A stretch of 35,595 bases of DNA from NAT127 sp041655035. GTDB lineage: Bacteria; Pseudomonadota; Gammaproteobacteria; Pseudomonadales; Porticoccaceae. The stretch is from NCBI GenBank assembly GCA_041655035.1, contig JBAZCN010000018.1, forward strand, positions 1 through 35,595. The letters are read 5' to 3'. Below the pieces are notes generated by a model. The model saw nothing but the letters and a program-made list of their open reading frames with translations, did no database searches and was not told where the DNA came from. Every line of letters begins with the position of its first letter. Position 1 is the stretch's first letter. Shown piece after piece: positions 7,465 through 16,411 of the stretch. A program made the position numbers and the translations under genes.

Positions 7465-8190
7465 TCAGTACATGTGTTGCCCGCCATTGATGGACAGGGT
7501 CGAGCCGGTTATGAAGCCGGCGTCGTCGGCCACCAGGAACGCCACTCCCCGGGCAACTTCACTGGCCTGGCCGAGACGGCCCACGGGAATCCTGTCGACG
7601 ATTTTCTTCAGCACGGCTTCCGGTACGGCGCGCACCATGTCGGTCTCCACATAGCCGGGCGCCAGAGCGTTGACGGTGATGCCCAGGGCGGCGCACTCCA
7701 GGGCCAGGGCTTTGGTGAAGCCGTGGATGCCGGACTTTGCCGCGGCGTAGTTGACCTGGCCATATTGTCCCGCCTGGCCGTTGAGGGAGCCGATGTTGAC
7801 GATGCGGCCGAAGCGTCTTTCCCGCATGCCGTCGATGACCGCCCGACACATATTGAAGCAGGAGCCAAGGTTGGTATCGATTACCGCCTGCCAGTTGTCC
7901 GCCGTCATCCGGTGCAGCGTGGCGTCCCGGGTGATTCCGGCATTATTGACGAGGATGTCGATGTGGCCGTGCTCCCGTTCGATAGCGTTGACCGCCTCCT
8001 GACAGGCGGCAAAATCGGCAACGTCGAAGCGGTGGCACGGGATGCCCGAGCGTTCGGCGAATTCCCGGGCACGTTCATCATCGCCCCGATAGTTGACAAC
8101 CACGGTGTACCCCAACCGCTGCAATTCCAGAGCAACGGCTTCACCAATACCCCTTGTGCCCCCGGTGACCAATGCGACTCTGTCCATCAT
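7465..8190 (-). CDS. phaB: Acetoacetyl-CoA reductase PhaB
   Basis: NADPH-dependent short-chain dehydrogenase reducing acetoacetyl-CoA to (R)-3-hydroxybutyryl-CoA, the substrate of PhaC. With the ATG at 8190 it has 241 residues, close to other PhaB proteins. It shows the cofactor loop 'GGTRGIG' (10-16), 'NNAG' near 82-85, and the catalytic Ser135, Tyr148 and Lys152 in 'NIGSLNGQAGQYGQVNYAAAKSG'. AGGAG at 8196-8200 precedes two consecutive ATG codons (8190 and 8187); longer open frames upstream lack homology. FabG is the alternative, but the adjacent phaC and the 'GSLNGQAGQYGQ' segment favour PhaB. Confidence 0.9.
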   Translation of the reverse strand: MMDRVALVTGGTRGIGEAVALELQRLGYTVVVNYRGDDERAREFAERSGIPCHRFDVADFAACQEAVNAIEREHGHIDILVNNAGITRDATLHRMTADNWQAVIDTNLGSCFNMCRAVIDGMRERRFGRIVNIGSLNGQAGQYGQVNYAAAKSGIHGFTKALALECAALGITVNALAPGYVETDMVRAVPEAVLKKIVDRIPVGRLGQASEVARGVAFLVADDAGFITGSTLSINGGQHMY

Positions 8191-8359
8191 TTCCACTCCT
8201 GATATGAGATGAGTATGGTTGATCCGCCACTGTAGTGTTAGCAAAAACAAGTGTTAGCAAGAACGGTGCCGATGGCTGCTGCACCGGCGCCTCCGGGAGA
8301 GCCGCCAGCGAGCCCGGTGTCGCATCAGGGTAGCGGGCGCAGATGAAAAATACGTTACC

Positions 8360-8382
8360 GGGACGAGCGTCGCGCTCGCCCC
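8360..8382 (-). terminator. Possible terminator downstream of smp
   Basis: Ten-pair hairpin: GGGGCGAGCG and CGCTCGTCCC read on minus, one G-U pair, 3-nt loop. It is about 55 bases after the smp stop. A T-run follows only about 10 bases later (ATTTTT), so the structure is strong but not a textbook terminator. It separates smp from phaB. Confidence 0.4.
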
Positions 8383-8436
8383 GATTGCCTGTCGTCGGCA
8401 GCAAGAATAATAAAATACGCTCGCCCGGCTATTGCG

Positions 8437-9672
8437 TCAGGTCAATAACGCCGGTGTTGGCCGCTGCCTGCCGCGCAGGAAGTCGACCTGGCGCTCGTGG
8501 GCGGGGTATTGCGAGGGGGTGAAGCCGCGGAACAGCTGGGCCGGGGCGGAGGGCAGGGGATCCGTGTCGCAGAAACTCAACTCGTCATCGGTGATCAGTG
8601 CCTGATCGATGAGGAGTTGCCAGGGGTTGGCTGCCCGCAGCAACGTCAGCAGATGTTCGATGGTGTCTTCGAGATAGAGGTCGGCTCCCCAACGGCTGTC
8701 GCTGTCGGGCGGCGAGAGCGGCGCGATTGCCAGGCGCAATTCGAGGGGCAGGGTTTCGTCCTGCTCCAGTTCGCGGCACAGCGTGGTCAGCGCCGCACCG
8801 CAACTGACTGCCTGGAGCAGATGTTCCTCGCCGCTGGCGAGTGTCGAGAACTGGATCAGGATGGCATTGCGCCCGCCGTGGAGGCGCTCGCCGCGAAACA
8901 GATTCTTGGCCCGTTCCACCTGCTGGTCGATGGCGTCGAGAATACTGTTGAAGTGGTCGCTGTTGAGCTGTGCCCGCAGCCGGGGCAGGTTGGCGAGATC
9001 GACGGCGAGGATGCAGCGGCGCTCCTGTGCCAGGGGTTGCTGGCAGCTGCCGTCGTTGAGCAGGGGCGCGAGGCGTTTTTCCAGCAGCACCAGCTCGTCC
9101 AGCCTGTTGTCGGCGGCTGCCGGTGTCGATACCAGGCGGGCATTGATGCGCGCCACCTGCCGCGAAAAGCGCATTGCCGTCGCCACCAGCCAGATCGCCA
9201 GCAGCAGAGTGGCGATGCCCCAGGCACCGAGTATCGACCAGAAGAGGCTGCTATAGCGGGTGGCCAGGGTGTTGGTGCGCAATTCGATCCGTATCTGGCC
9301 GTTCAGGGTGTCGTCTATGGCGATGGTGGTGGCGTGCCTGGACAGCGGCTCGCCCGGCTGAAGCGCCGCCTGGCTCTGGGCAAGCAACTGGTTGGCGCTG
9401 TCATAGACGGACGCCCGGCCCACCTGTGCCGTCCTGGTCACCAGGTTGTCGAGGATGACCTGCATGCTGATGACATCGTTGTCGACCAGCATTGGACGGA
9501 TATTTTCCGCCAGTTGGGTGGAGAGGGCATCACCCAGCGCCGCCTGTTCGTCGACCGCCAGGTGGCCGAGTTGAAGTTTGAGTGCGAACACCAGTGTGCC
9601 GGCGGCGACAAGCGCGTAAATCAGCAAGGCCACGACGGTCTTGCTGCTGATGGTACGGAAGGTTGACGACAT
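8437..9672 (-). CDS. AhpA/YtjB (Smp) family membrane protein
   Basis: Inner-membrane protein of 411 residues from the ATG at 9672. One membrane segment spans about 13-31 and a second about 143-166, enclosing a periplasmic loop. The layout matches E. coli Smp/YtjB, whose gene is also divergent from serB. The cytoplasmic part resembles a nucleotide-cyclase fold: 'RRCILAVDLANLPRLRAQL' near 218-236 keeps a first-strand Asp (225), but the position normally holding a second metal Asp reads 'HGGRNAILIQF', so catalysis is unlikely. That fold reading is my inference. Function is poorly defined in the family. The frame stays open upstream to 9921, but that part has no membrane-protein character. Confidence 0.7.
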   Translation of the reverse strand: MSSTFRTISSKTVVALLIYALVAAGTLVFALKLQLGHLAVDEQAALGDALSTQLAENIRPMLVDNDVISMQVILDNLVTRTAQVGRASVYDSANQLLAQSQAALQPGEPLSRHATTIAIDDTLNGQIRIELRTNTLATRYSSLFWSILGAWGIATLLLAIWLVATAMRFSRQVARINARLVSTPAAADNRLDELVLLEKRLAPLLNDGSCQQPLAQERRCILAVDLANLPRLRAQLNSDHFNSILDAIDQQVERAKNLFRGERLHGGRNAILIQFSTLASGEEHLLQAVSCGAALTTLCRELEQDETLPLELRLAIAPLSPPDSDSRWGADLYLEDTIEHLLTLLRAANPWQLLIDQALITDDELSFCDTDPLPSAPAQLFRGFTPSQYPAHERQVDFLRGRQRPTPALLT

Positions 9673-9919
9673 GGTGTAAAGCCTTTGCACACAATTTGAA
9701 CCGTCGCTGCCGTTACCGGCGGACGGTCGGGTCCGGCTGGGGCCGGAGTCTGCTCCGCCGCTCCAGAGCGTGAACAGCAGCGAATGGCGCCATTTTAGCC
9801 GCACCGGCTGCCCTGAGCAAAACAGCCGGCCCCGACCGGCGAGTGGAACTGGTGCCTGGGCGGGCTGTTGCCGTTGAAGGCAGGTCCCCGGAGACAGTGC
9901 GATTGTCCGAGGGGGGAGC

Positions 9920-9949
9920 ATGTCAACTTGTCAATCGCTGCCCTATAAT
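9920..9949 (+). promoter_or_regulatory. Probable promoter of serB
   Basis: TATAAT at 9944-9949 is followed by GGCGGCC. ATGTCA at 9920-9925 is a 4/6 -35 at 18-nt spacing. It predicts a leader of about 30 bases before the serB start. TTGTCA at 9928 is closer to consensus but spaced only 10 nt, too close. Confidence 0.6.
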
Positions 9950-9984
9950 GGCGGCCCGCTGATTGAGCTGAGTGATATTGGGTC

Positions 9985-11202
9985 GTGGTGAAAGAGATCG
10001 TACTTATCAACGTGTCCGGGGATGACAAGCCCGGTGTCACCAGTGCCGTGACGGCTGTGCTCGCCCAGTACAGCGCCAATATCCTCGATATCGGCCAGGC
10101 GGTGATTCACGATACGCTGTCGCTGGGGATCCTGGCGGAAATTCCCGAGTCCGTCGATTCCGGTCCGGTCTTCAAGGATGTCCTGTTCCAGATGCATCGC
10201 CTCGGCATGCAGGCGCGTTTTCAGCCGGTGTCTGAAGAGAGCTACGACCATTGGGTGGCCCAGCAGGGCAAGCCCCGCCATATCGTCACGCTGCTGGCGC
10301 GGCGGATCACGGCGCGGCATATCGCCCGGGTGACCGCGGTGACCGCGGGGCACGGCCTCAATATCGACCAGATCACCCGTCTTTCGGGGCGTATTCCCCT
10401 CGATCGTCTCGACTCCAACAGCAAGGCCAGCGTCGAATTTTCGGTGCGCGGCACGCCGGTGGACACCGGCGAGTTCCGCTCCACCCTTCTCGAAATCGCC
10501 GCGGAAATGGATGTCGACCTCGCCTACCAGGAGGACAATATCTTCCGCCGCCATCGCCGGCTGGTGGTGTTCGACATGGATTCCACCCTGATCGAGGCGG
10601 AAGTGATCGACGAACTCGCCAAGGAAGCGGGGATCGGCGACGAAGTGGCGCGCATCACCGAAGCGGCGATGCGCGGCGAGATCGATTTCAAGGAGAGCTT
10701 CCGGCGCCGGGTCGGCCTGCTCAAGGGACTCGACCAAGACGTGTTGCACCGGGTCGCCGGCCGGCTGCAGATAACCGAGGGAGCGGAGGAACTGATCTCC
10801 ACCATTCGCAAGCTCGGCTACCGCACCGCGATTCTGTCCGGCGGCTTCCAGTATTTCGGCGAGCTGATTCAGCGCCGGCTGGGCATCGACTATGTCTATG
10901 CCAATGAGCTGGAGATCGTCGACGGCCGGGTCACCGGGCGGGTCACCGGCACCATCGTCGATGGCCAGCGCAAGGCGGAGCTGCTCGCCGCCCTGGCGGA
11001 GCGGGAGAATATCCGTCTCGAACAGGTGGTGGCGGTGGGCGACGGCGCCAACGATCTGCCGATGCTCAGCATCGCCGGCCTCGGTATCGCTTTCCGCGCC
11101 AAGCCGATCGTCAAGGCCAACGCCAAGCAGGCCATTTCCAACCTCGGCCTCGACGGAATCCTGTATTTGATGGGGATTCGCGACCGCGATACTCTGATCT
11201 GA
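9985..11202 (+). CDS. serB: Phosphoserine phosphatase SerB
   Basis: HAD-family enzyme for the last step of serine synthesis (phosphoserine to serine plus phosphate), cytoplasmic. It has 405 residues. Two N-terminal ACT-like regulatory regions span about 1-90 and 95-180, the long form found in pseudomonads and relatives. The HAD core starts at 'VVFDMDSTLIEAEVIDELA', with nucleophile Asp197 and general acid Asp199. 'ILSGGF' is motif II and 'VGDGANDLPML' is the metal-binding motif. The start is GTG at 9985, with a second GTG directly after. Its own promoter lies about 36 bases upstream. It is divergent from smp and convergent with the FimX-like gene, with repeat copy 3 between the latter two. 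Confidence 0.96.
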   Translation: MVKEIVLINVSGDDKPGVTSAVTAVLAQYSANILDIGQAVIHDTLSLGILAEIPESVDSGPVFKDVLFQMHRLGMQARFQPVSEESYDHWVAQQGKPRHIVTLLARRITARHIARVTAVTAGHGLNIDQITRLSGRIPLDRLDSNSKASVEFSVRGTPVDTGEFRSTLLEIAAEMDVDLAYQEDNIFRRHRRLVVFDMDSTLIEAEVIDELAKEAGIGDEVARITEAAMRGEIDFKESFRRRVGLLKGLDQDVLHRVAGRLQITEGAEELISTIRKLGYRTAILSGGFQYFGELIQRRLGIDYVYANELEIVDGRVTGRVTGTIVDGQRKAELLAALAERENIRLEQVVAVGDGANDLPMLSIAGLGIAFRAKPIVKANAKQAISNLGLDGILYLMGIRDRDTLI

Positions 11203-11213
11203 TCATTGCTGCC

Positions 11214-11390
11214 GGCCTGGCGGCGTTTCACCTGCCAGGCAAGCGCTCAACATCGCTGGTGCGCCTCCTGCGTCGGCACACCCTATGAAAAAGCATGGGG
11301 CGCGCTGAGGAACGAAGCGCACCGCGGGCGCCGCAGCTAGGGGAAGGTTCCTTTATCCACCGATATCCGTACCGCGACGTCGACAGCCCC
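11214..11390 (+). repeat. MITE-like palindromic element, copy 3 (complete)
   Basis: Most complete copy, about 177 bp, starting 11 bases after the serB stop. Left end: GGCCTGGCGGCGTTTCACC (11214-11232). Central arms: 11258-11287 and 11294-11323, an imperfect 30-bp inverted repeat with a 6-nt spacer. Right end read on minus: GGGGCTGTCGACGTCGCGGT (11390-11371). The right end abuts the CTAG that contains the TAG stop of the FimX-like gene. Confidence 0.85.
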
Positions 11391-13486
11391 TAGGTATCCG
11401 AGAAGTCGTAACTCATTTCTGCCGCCGGCGCCTGGATGCAGCGCCCCTGGATATAGTCGACCTTGGCCTGCCACAGCGGCGGAATGATGGTCGCCGCTTC
11501 GATATGGGGAACGATTACCTGCCGTCCCTCCGCCTTGAGGGCGCTGATCAGGGCGATCATGCTGTCGACGGCCTCCCCGCCCTTCTGTGCTTTTTGCACC
11601 AGCAGACCGTCGACCTTGACAAAGTCCACCGACAGTTTGCCGAGAATGGCCAAGGGGTTGATGGCCAGGCCAAAGTGGGTGAGGGCGGTTTGAGCCTGCA
11701 TCTGCTGCAGACTGTCGAGTAGCGCGGCGGCCTTGCCGAGGTTGCGGCCGATATCGATTTCTCGCAGTTGGAACACCAGTTGCCGGGCAGTGATGGACGA
11801 TTCATCGATAAGCGTCTTCAGCCAGGCCAGGAACCCGCTGTCGGTGATGGAGGCTTCGGTGAGGCTCAGGAACAAGCGGGTGGCGGGAGCGATCAACTGG
11901 TGTCGTTCGAGACTCTTTACCGCCAGGGCAATCACCTGGCGATCCAACTCGCGCCCCGCTTCGGTTGCAAACAGGCGGTGGACGAAGCCGGCCGGCTTGG
12001 GCTCGCTGAAGGCGCCCGGCTTGATATCCATGCGAACTTCATAGAATTCACTGCCCTGGCCGGCCAGCGAAATGATCGGCTGGAACCGCAGATCGACCAG
12101 GTCGCGGCTGGCGAGCCGCCGGCCGATGGCGGCCAGTTCAGCGATGCTGATGTCCGGCGACGAGAGTTCGTAGACCGCTTCAAACAATCTGGCATCGTTG
12201 CCGGCCTGGCCGCCGTTGTCCCCGTGGAGCGCGGCGATGGCCTTGAGGCAGTTGCCGAGGCAGTCGTCGGCGGAAGTGCTGGCCTCATTGATGGTGCTGA
12301 TGCCGACGCTGAGGGTGCACGAAAAGCTGCCGCTGCCGGTATCGAAGACCTGGCCGGCTGCCGCTGCGAGCAGTTTGCGCGCCCACGCCAGGCTGTGTTC
12401 GGCGTCGAGGCTGGGGCCCACCAGGATGAAGGCGTCCTCGCGGATACGCCCGAAACTGTATGGCGCGCCGCCGATCTCCTGCTCCAGGAAGCGGGCGAGC
12501 TCGACGATGCCGTCCTCGGTGGTGGTAATGCCAAGTTTTTTGCGCAGTGCGTGGTAGCGGTCGATCTGCAGATAGTAGAGGAGGGCGTCGTCAGCGGTGC
12601 GGGCGGACTGGCGAATGGCACTGTTGATGGCGGCCATCATGTCGTTGAGGCGGATCTCGCTGCTGTCCGCCGCCACCGGGGTTTCCGCCGCGCGCGTCGC
12701 CGCCTGGGGCTGCGCGATGAAATCGCGTTTGACCAGCAACTGGAGGGCGGGTTCGCCGTGGAATTCGATCTGCGACAGCGCGGCCCGCACCGGAAAGGTG
12801 TCGCCCGCGGCGTCGATTCCGTCGAACTGAAGGCTGTGGAGTTCCAGGCTGCTGTCGGCACTGAGCGGCCTGAGATATTTTTTGAACTCGAACTGGTCGC
12901 TTCTGGCAATGCTGTCGATGACCGGCTGCAGCGTCATGCTGTCGTGGCCTGGGTAGCCGAAGAATCCGGCGAAGGTATCGTTGACCAGCACATAGGTGCC
13001 CTCCTGGATGATGGCGATACCGTCCCGCGAATCCATCACCAGGCCGTCGAAGCGACTTTCCGACTCGGTGAAGCGGCGTTGCCAGTAGCGCAGGCGCCGC
13101 CGCTGTTCGAGGTCGTAGAGGGTCCGGGCCACCACCTGGATCAGGTGCTGATCCTCATTCGCGGGGACGACGTCGACGGCGCCCATTTCCAGGCCTTCGA
13201 CGATCACCGCCGGATCGCGGACGCCGCTGATGAGGATGACGGGGATATCCTTGTGGATCCTGCGCATCTGCTGGAACACAGCCTTGACCGGCACACTGCG
13301 CGCGGCGTATTGCACCAGTGCCAGTTCCCAGTTGCGCTCCTGGACCTTGCGGCCGAGATCGGCGGCGTTGGCGGCGTAGTGGGGATCGACGCGGTAGTTG
13401 GCGGTGCGCAGCAGGCTGACCAGGCGGTTGGCTTCATCCACGTTGTCGTGGATCAACAGCAGATTGATGTCGCTTCTAGTATCCAT
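11390..13486 (-). CDS. FimX-like degenerate REC-PAS-GGDEF-EAL protein
   Basis: Probable c-di-GMP-binding regulator of type IV pilus/twitching functions, 698 residues. Domain order follows P. aeruginosa FimX: receiver-like about 8-125, PAS about 140-255, GGDEF-like about 300-440, EAL-like about 450-690. All catalytic signatures are lost. The receiver has 'ELALVQY' where the phospho-Asp should be, 'IREDAF' (348-353) replaces GGDEF, and 'YEVRM' (482-486) replaces EALLR, although 'FQPI' and 'DFVKVD' remain. A binding rather than catalytic role is therefore inferred. The PilZ-like gene lies 98 bases upstream on the same strand, and serB is adjacent, as near fimX in Pseudomonas. The stop TAG lies in CTAG at the edge of repeat copy 3. 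Confidence 0.8.
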   Translation of the reverse strand: MDTRSDINLLLIHDNVDEANRLVSLLRTANYRVDPHYAANAADLGRKVQERNWELALVQYAARSVPVKAVFQQMRRIHKDIPVILISGVRDPAVIVEGLEMGAVDVVPANEDQHLIQVVARTLYDLEQRRRLRYWQRRFTESESRFDGLVMDSRDGIAIIQEGTYVLVNDTFAGFFGYPGHDSMTLQPVIDSIARSDQFEFKKYLRPLSADSSLELHSLQFDGIDAAGDTFPVRAALSQIEFHGEPALQLLVKRDFIAQPQAATRAAETPVAADSSEIRLNDMMAAINSAIRQSARTADDALLYYLQIDRYHALRKKLGITTTEDGIVELARFLEQEIGGAPYSFGRIREDAFILVGPSLDAEHSLAWARKLLAAAAGQVFDTGSGSFSCTLSVGISTINEASTSADDCLGNCLKAIAALHGDNGGQAGNDARLFEAVYELSSPDISIAELAAIGRRLASRDLVDLRFQPIISLAGQGSEFYEVRMDIKPGAFSEPKPAGFVHRLFATEAGRELDRQVIALAVKSLERHQLIAPATRLFLSLTEASITDSGFLAWLKTLIDESSITARQLVFQLREIDIGRNLGKAAALLDSLQQMQAQTALTHFGLAINPLAILGKLSVDFVKVDGLLVQKAQKGGEAVDSMIALISALKAEGRQVIVPHIEAATIIPPLWQAKVDYIQGRCIQAPAAEMSYDFSDT

Positions 13487-13584
13487 GGGTTTTGGCTGAC
13501 CGGCGGGTAAACGGATTCAATCGGATGGCCGGGTCGAGTATATAGGCAAAGGGCAGCGCGTCACCACCGGCCCAGGCAGGGGGC

Positions 13585-15258
13585 TCAGGGGTCGAGCCTG
13601 AACAGCGAGAGATGGAATGTGGTTTCCTGTGCCGGCGGCAGGGTGGCGGTCTTCCGCCACTGGCTGGTGATGATATCGATCTGGCAGTGATCGGTGAACG
13701 GCATGGACGGCACCAGCAGATCCGCGGCATCGCCGGACTGATCGAGGATCAGGCCCGGGAAATAGGTGGCTTGCGGTGTGTTGCCGCGGACCATGGCAAC
13801 GGCGCAGGGCGTTATGTCGATGCTCAGGAACTGGATGCCGAGAAGGCGGGTGAGACTGGCGGTGGTGCGGGTCCAGCGCACCAGGCCGACGCGCCATTGT
13901 TGGTCTTCGGCGGTGTTGATGCCCACCAGTTCTCCCGGTGCGAGATGGTCGGGAGGCGCCGCCAGTTCGAGACAGGCGCCTTTCTCACTGGTGTTGATCC
14001 GTGTCGCCGCGGTGGGCTGGATGAGGTCTTCGCCGAGCGTCGCGACCAGCGGCGTGTACTGGATCGGATCATCGGGGTTGGCTCGCGAGGGCTGCAGCCA
14101 GGTGGCCGATGGCGGGGCATCGTTGTCGGGGGCGTCGTGCCAGATTCTGGTGGGTATTTCCAGTGGGTTGAGCGCCGGCATGCTCCCAGGCTGTCCAGCG
14201 GCGGCGCTGGCCTGGAGAACCTGACACCTGGCGGCGTATTCGCCGATGTTGCGGCTGGCGGTCAGCAGCCGGTGCAGCCGGGTCAGGCCGAAGACCACGG
14301 CGACCTTGCCATGGTCGTCGACGTGATCTTCTTCGCGCATGATCTCACTGGACCAGTAGCGGCGCAGCTGCGGGATCAGCCGGCGCGGCAAGGGTAGATC
14401 GGCGGTGTGGGCGTGGCGATCGATATAGGTCACCAGGTCGCCGCTGCGCAGACCCAGCAGGCCCTCGGCCGGCCGCCCGCTGGCGGGCCGCTTGGCATTG
14501 AGCAGCGGCCCCTGGTCGCTGTCGGTATCGATGACGAACAGGGCGTTGTCCGCAGGTTCTTCCAGGGTGGCGAAATGGGCGTGAGTCTCGAGAAACGCCT
14601 GCAGGCGCTTGAGATCCGCGGCGGTGAAGCGGGCCGGCTCGGCGGCGGCCATGAGCAGAATGCGCAGGTAGGCGGCCCGGGGGCCCAGCGCCTGGTTGGA
14701 GAGCGGGATCGGGGCGGCGCAATCCCGGCTGCGGGCCAGCAGGTAGAGGGCGTGGATTTCACGCCACAGGTTGGCGGGCGGGGCGAGAAAGCACTGCCAG
14801 CAGGTGACGAGCATCTTGGCAAGCACCGAGATGGCGTCCTCGATCGCGTCGGCCAGCAGCAGTCGATAGTCGGCACCCGCTGGCTGAAGGCCGACGATGA
14901 TGGTCTTGTAGCCGCGGGCGAGATTTCTCAGCAGGGCGAGGGCGAGAGAAACCTGCTTGGTGGTTTTTTCGCTGATCGCGATCCTGGCGGTGAGGTGGTC
15001 GGTGTATTGGAGGATTACCGGGCGCAACAGATTGAGCATGTCGATCTTTACCCGGGGCTCGCAGTCGAGAGCGGCGATCTCGGGCATCGCCCGGTAGAGG
15101 CGATTGAGCACTTCGGCGACATTGGTGCGCGGCAACTCGTCGAGAAACACCGCCACGCCCGCCAGGGAGGTCGCGCAGAAGGACAGCTCGGACACCGCGG
15201 CGGGAGGCAGGCTGAGGCGTTGGATCAACGGATCCTGAAGGTGGGGCTGGGCGTCCAT
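13585..15258 (-). CDS. PilZ-like domain protein beside the FimX-like gene
   Basis: Protein of 557 residues with no signal peptide. The first about 400 residues are mostly helical and unfamiliar. The last about 150 look like a PilZ barrel: 'TRINTSEKGACLEL' fits the [D/N]xSxxG motif, and 'ELVGINTAEDQQWRVGLVRWTR...LLGIQFL' is the usual strand pattern after it. The RxxxR motif normally needed for c-di-GMP is not obvious ahead of it, so binding is uncertain. A large uncharacterised protein next to fimX is also known in Pseudomonas, which supports a shared pathway. It is probably cotranscribed with the FimX-like gene, and epmB lies 83 bases upstream. Confidence 0.6.
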   Translation of the reverse strand: MDAQPHLQDPLIQRLSLPPAAVSELSFCATSLAGVAVFLDELPRTNVAEVLNRLYRAMPEIAALDCEPRVKIDMLNLLRPVILQYTDHLTARIAISEKTTKQVSLALALLRNLARGYKTIIVGLQPAGADYRLLLADAIEDAISVLAKMLVTCWQCFLAPPANLWREIHALYLLARSRDCAAPIPLSNQALGPRAAYLRILLMAAAEPARFTAADLKRLQAFLETHAHFATLEEPADNALFVIDTDSDQGPLLNAKRPASGRPAEGLLGLRSGDLVTYIDRHAHTADLPLPRRLIPQLRRYWSSEIMREEDHVDDHGKVAVVFGLTRLHRLLTASRNIGEYAARCQVLQASAAAGQPGSMPALNPLEIPTRIWHDAPDNDAPPSATWLQPSRANPDDPIQYTPLVATLGEDLIQPTAATRINTSEKGACLELAAPPDHLAPGELVGINTAEDQQWRVGLVRWTRTTASLTRLLGIQFLSIDITPCAVAMVRGNTPQATYFPGLILDQSGDAADLLVPSMPFTDHCQIDIITSQWRKTATLPPAQETTFHLSLFRLDP

Positions 15259-15330
15259 CGATGTCTGCGCTCCTCTTCGACCGGCACTATTTCACAGGCC
15301 GGGGCAGCTTGTCCAGAGTAGAGGCGGAGC

Positions 15331-15345
15331 GTCGACAGACCCTAG
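15331..15345 (-). repeat. Solo end of the MITE-like element at the epmB stop
   Basis: Read on minus, CTAGGGTCTGTCGAC starts at the epmB stop (TAG inside CTAG) and continues with G. It matches the outer end of copy 3 (CTAGGGGCTGTCGACG) at 15 of 16 positions. No palindromic core is found in the following 70 bases, so this looks like a remnant. Confidence 0.6.
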
Positions 15346-16367
15346 AATATCTGGGTCTTCGCGCTTGCGCCGGGGATGTCGCGCACCAGGCGCGGCACCA
15401 GATAGCCGGGCAGCGCGGCCTGCAGGGTGCGATGCAGGGCCAGGGCGTCGGCCTCGGCGGTGTCGAAATGGCTGGCGCCTGCGACCGGGTCGAGCAAATG
15501 CAGGTAGTAGGGCAGTATCCCACAGTCGAACAGCGCCTCGCTGAGGGCGACGAGCGCCGCGGCGCTGTCGTTGATGCCCTTCAGCAGCACCGTCTGGTTG
15601 AGCACCGGGATGCCGCGATCGCGCAGTCGCCTGACCGCGGCGGCGAGTTCGGCATCGATCTCCCGGTGGTGGTTGATGTGCAGCACCACCACCGGGGCCA
15701 GTGGTGTCGCCGTGAGCCAGTCGAGACAGGCATCGTCGATACGGGAGGGGATCACCACCGGGAAGCGGGTGTGAACCCGCAGGCGCTTGACGTGGCCGAT
15801 GGCGGCAATCTGCTCCACCAGCCAGCGCAGGTGCTGGTCATTGGCGGCGAGCGGGTCGCCGCCGCTGAGGATCACTTCACTGATCGCGCCGTGGCTGGCG
15901 ATGTAGTCCAGCGAGGCCTGCCATTGGGCCTTGCCCAGGGTGTTGTCCTGGTAGGGAAAATGGCGGCGAAAACAATAGCGGCAATGCACCGCGCAGGCCG
16001 GGCTGGCGATCAGCAGGGCGCGGCCGGTGTACTTGTGGACAACCCCCGGCACCGGGTTGTAGCGGGCTTCGGCGAGGGGGTCGGGACCAAAGCCCGCCGC
16101 CTGGCGCAGCTCGGCGTCGACCGGCAGCACCTGGCGCAGCAGCGGGTCGTCGGGGTTGCCGTATTCCATGCGGCGGATGTAGGGCATGGGCACCTTGAGG
16201 GGGAAGGCCGCCGTGGCCAGGGCCGCGCCGGCCAGCGGGCTGTCGGCGAGGCCCAGCAGGTGGAGCAGCTCGTCGACCCGGGTCACCGCGTTGCGCAATT
16301 CGTCTTTCCAGGTCTGCTCGCCATTTCCGGCGGGTATCTGCCATGTATCGACGGTCTGGGGTATCAT
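15342..16367 (-). CDS. epmB: EF-P beta-lysylation protein EpmB
   Basis: Radical SAM, PLP-dependent lysine 2,3-aminomutase homologue that supplies (R)-beta-lysine for modification of elongation factor P. Length is 341 residues from the ATG at 16367, matching the family ('MIPQTVDTWQ..'). The [4Fe-4S] cluster motif CxxxCxxC is C125, C129, C132 in 'PACAVHCRYCFRRHFPY'. 'LSGGDPL' and 'LRVHTRFPVVIPSRI' are conserved aminomutase segments. An open extension upstream to 16409 would overlap the efp leader and is rejected. It is divergent from efp with only 44 bases between starts, so the three EF-P genes form one locus. Its TAG stop abuts a repeat end. Confidence 0.93.
   Translation of the reverse strand: MIPQTVDTWQIPAGNGEQTWKDELRNAVTRVDELLHLLGLADSPLAGAALATAAFPLKVPMPYIRRMEYGNPDDPLLRQVLPVDAELRQAAGFGPDPLAEARYNPVPGVVHKYTGRALLIASPACAVHCRYCFRRHFPYQDNTLGKAQWQASLDYIASHGAISEVILSGGDPLAANDQHLRWLVEQIAAIGHVKRLRVHTRFPVVIPSRIDDACLDWLTATPLAPVVVLHINHHREIDAELAAAVRRLRDRGIPVLNQTVLLKGINDSAAALVALSEALFDCGILPYYLHLLDPVAGASHFDTAEADALALHRTLQAALPGYLVPRLVRDIPGASAKTQIF
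16338..16367 (+). promoter_or_regulatory. Possible efp promoter inside the epmB start
   Basis: TATCAT at 16362-16367, followed by AGCGGCC, resembles other -10 regions in this window. CTGCCA at 16338-16343 is a 4/6 -35 at 18-nt spacing. The -10 box overlaps the epmB start codon, so efp transcription would begin inside the 44-base divergent gap. Confidence 0.4.
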
Positions 16368-16411
16368 AGCGGCCTTTTCGATTTCCAACTGACTTACGCA
16401 ACGAGGCAAGA

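Noticed and set aside
11768..13510. 580-codon open frame on plus opposite the FimX-like gene
   Set aside because: Shadow frame; no family features and no ribosome site.
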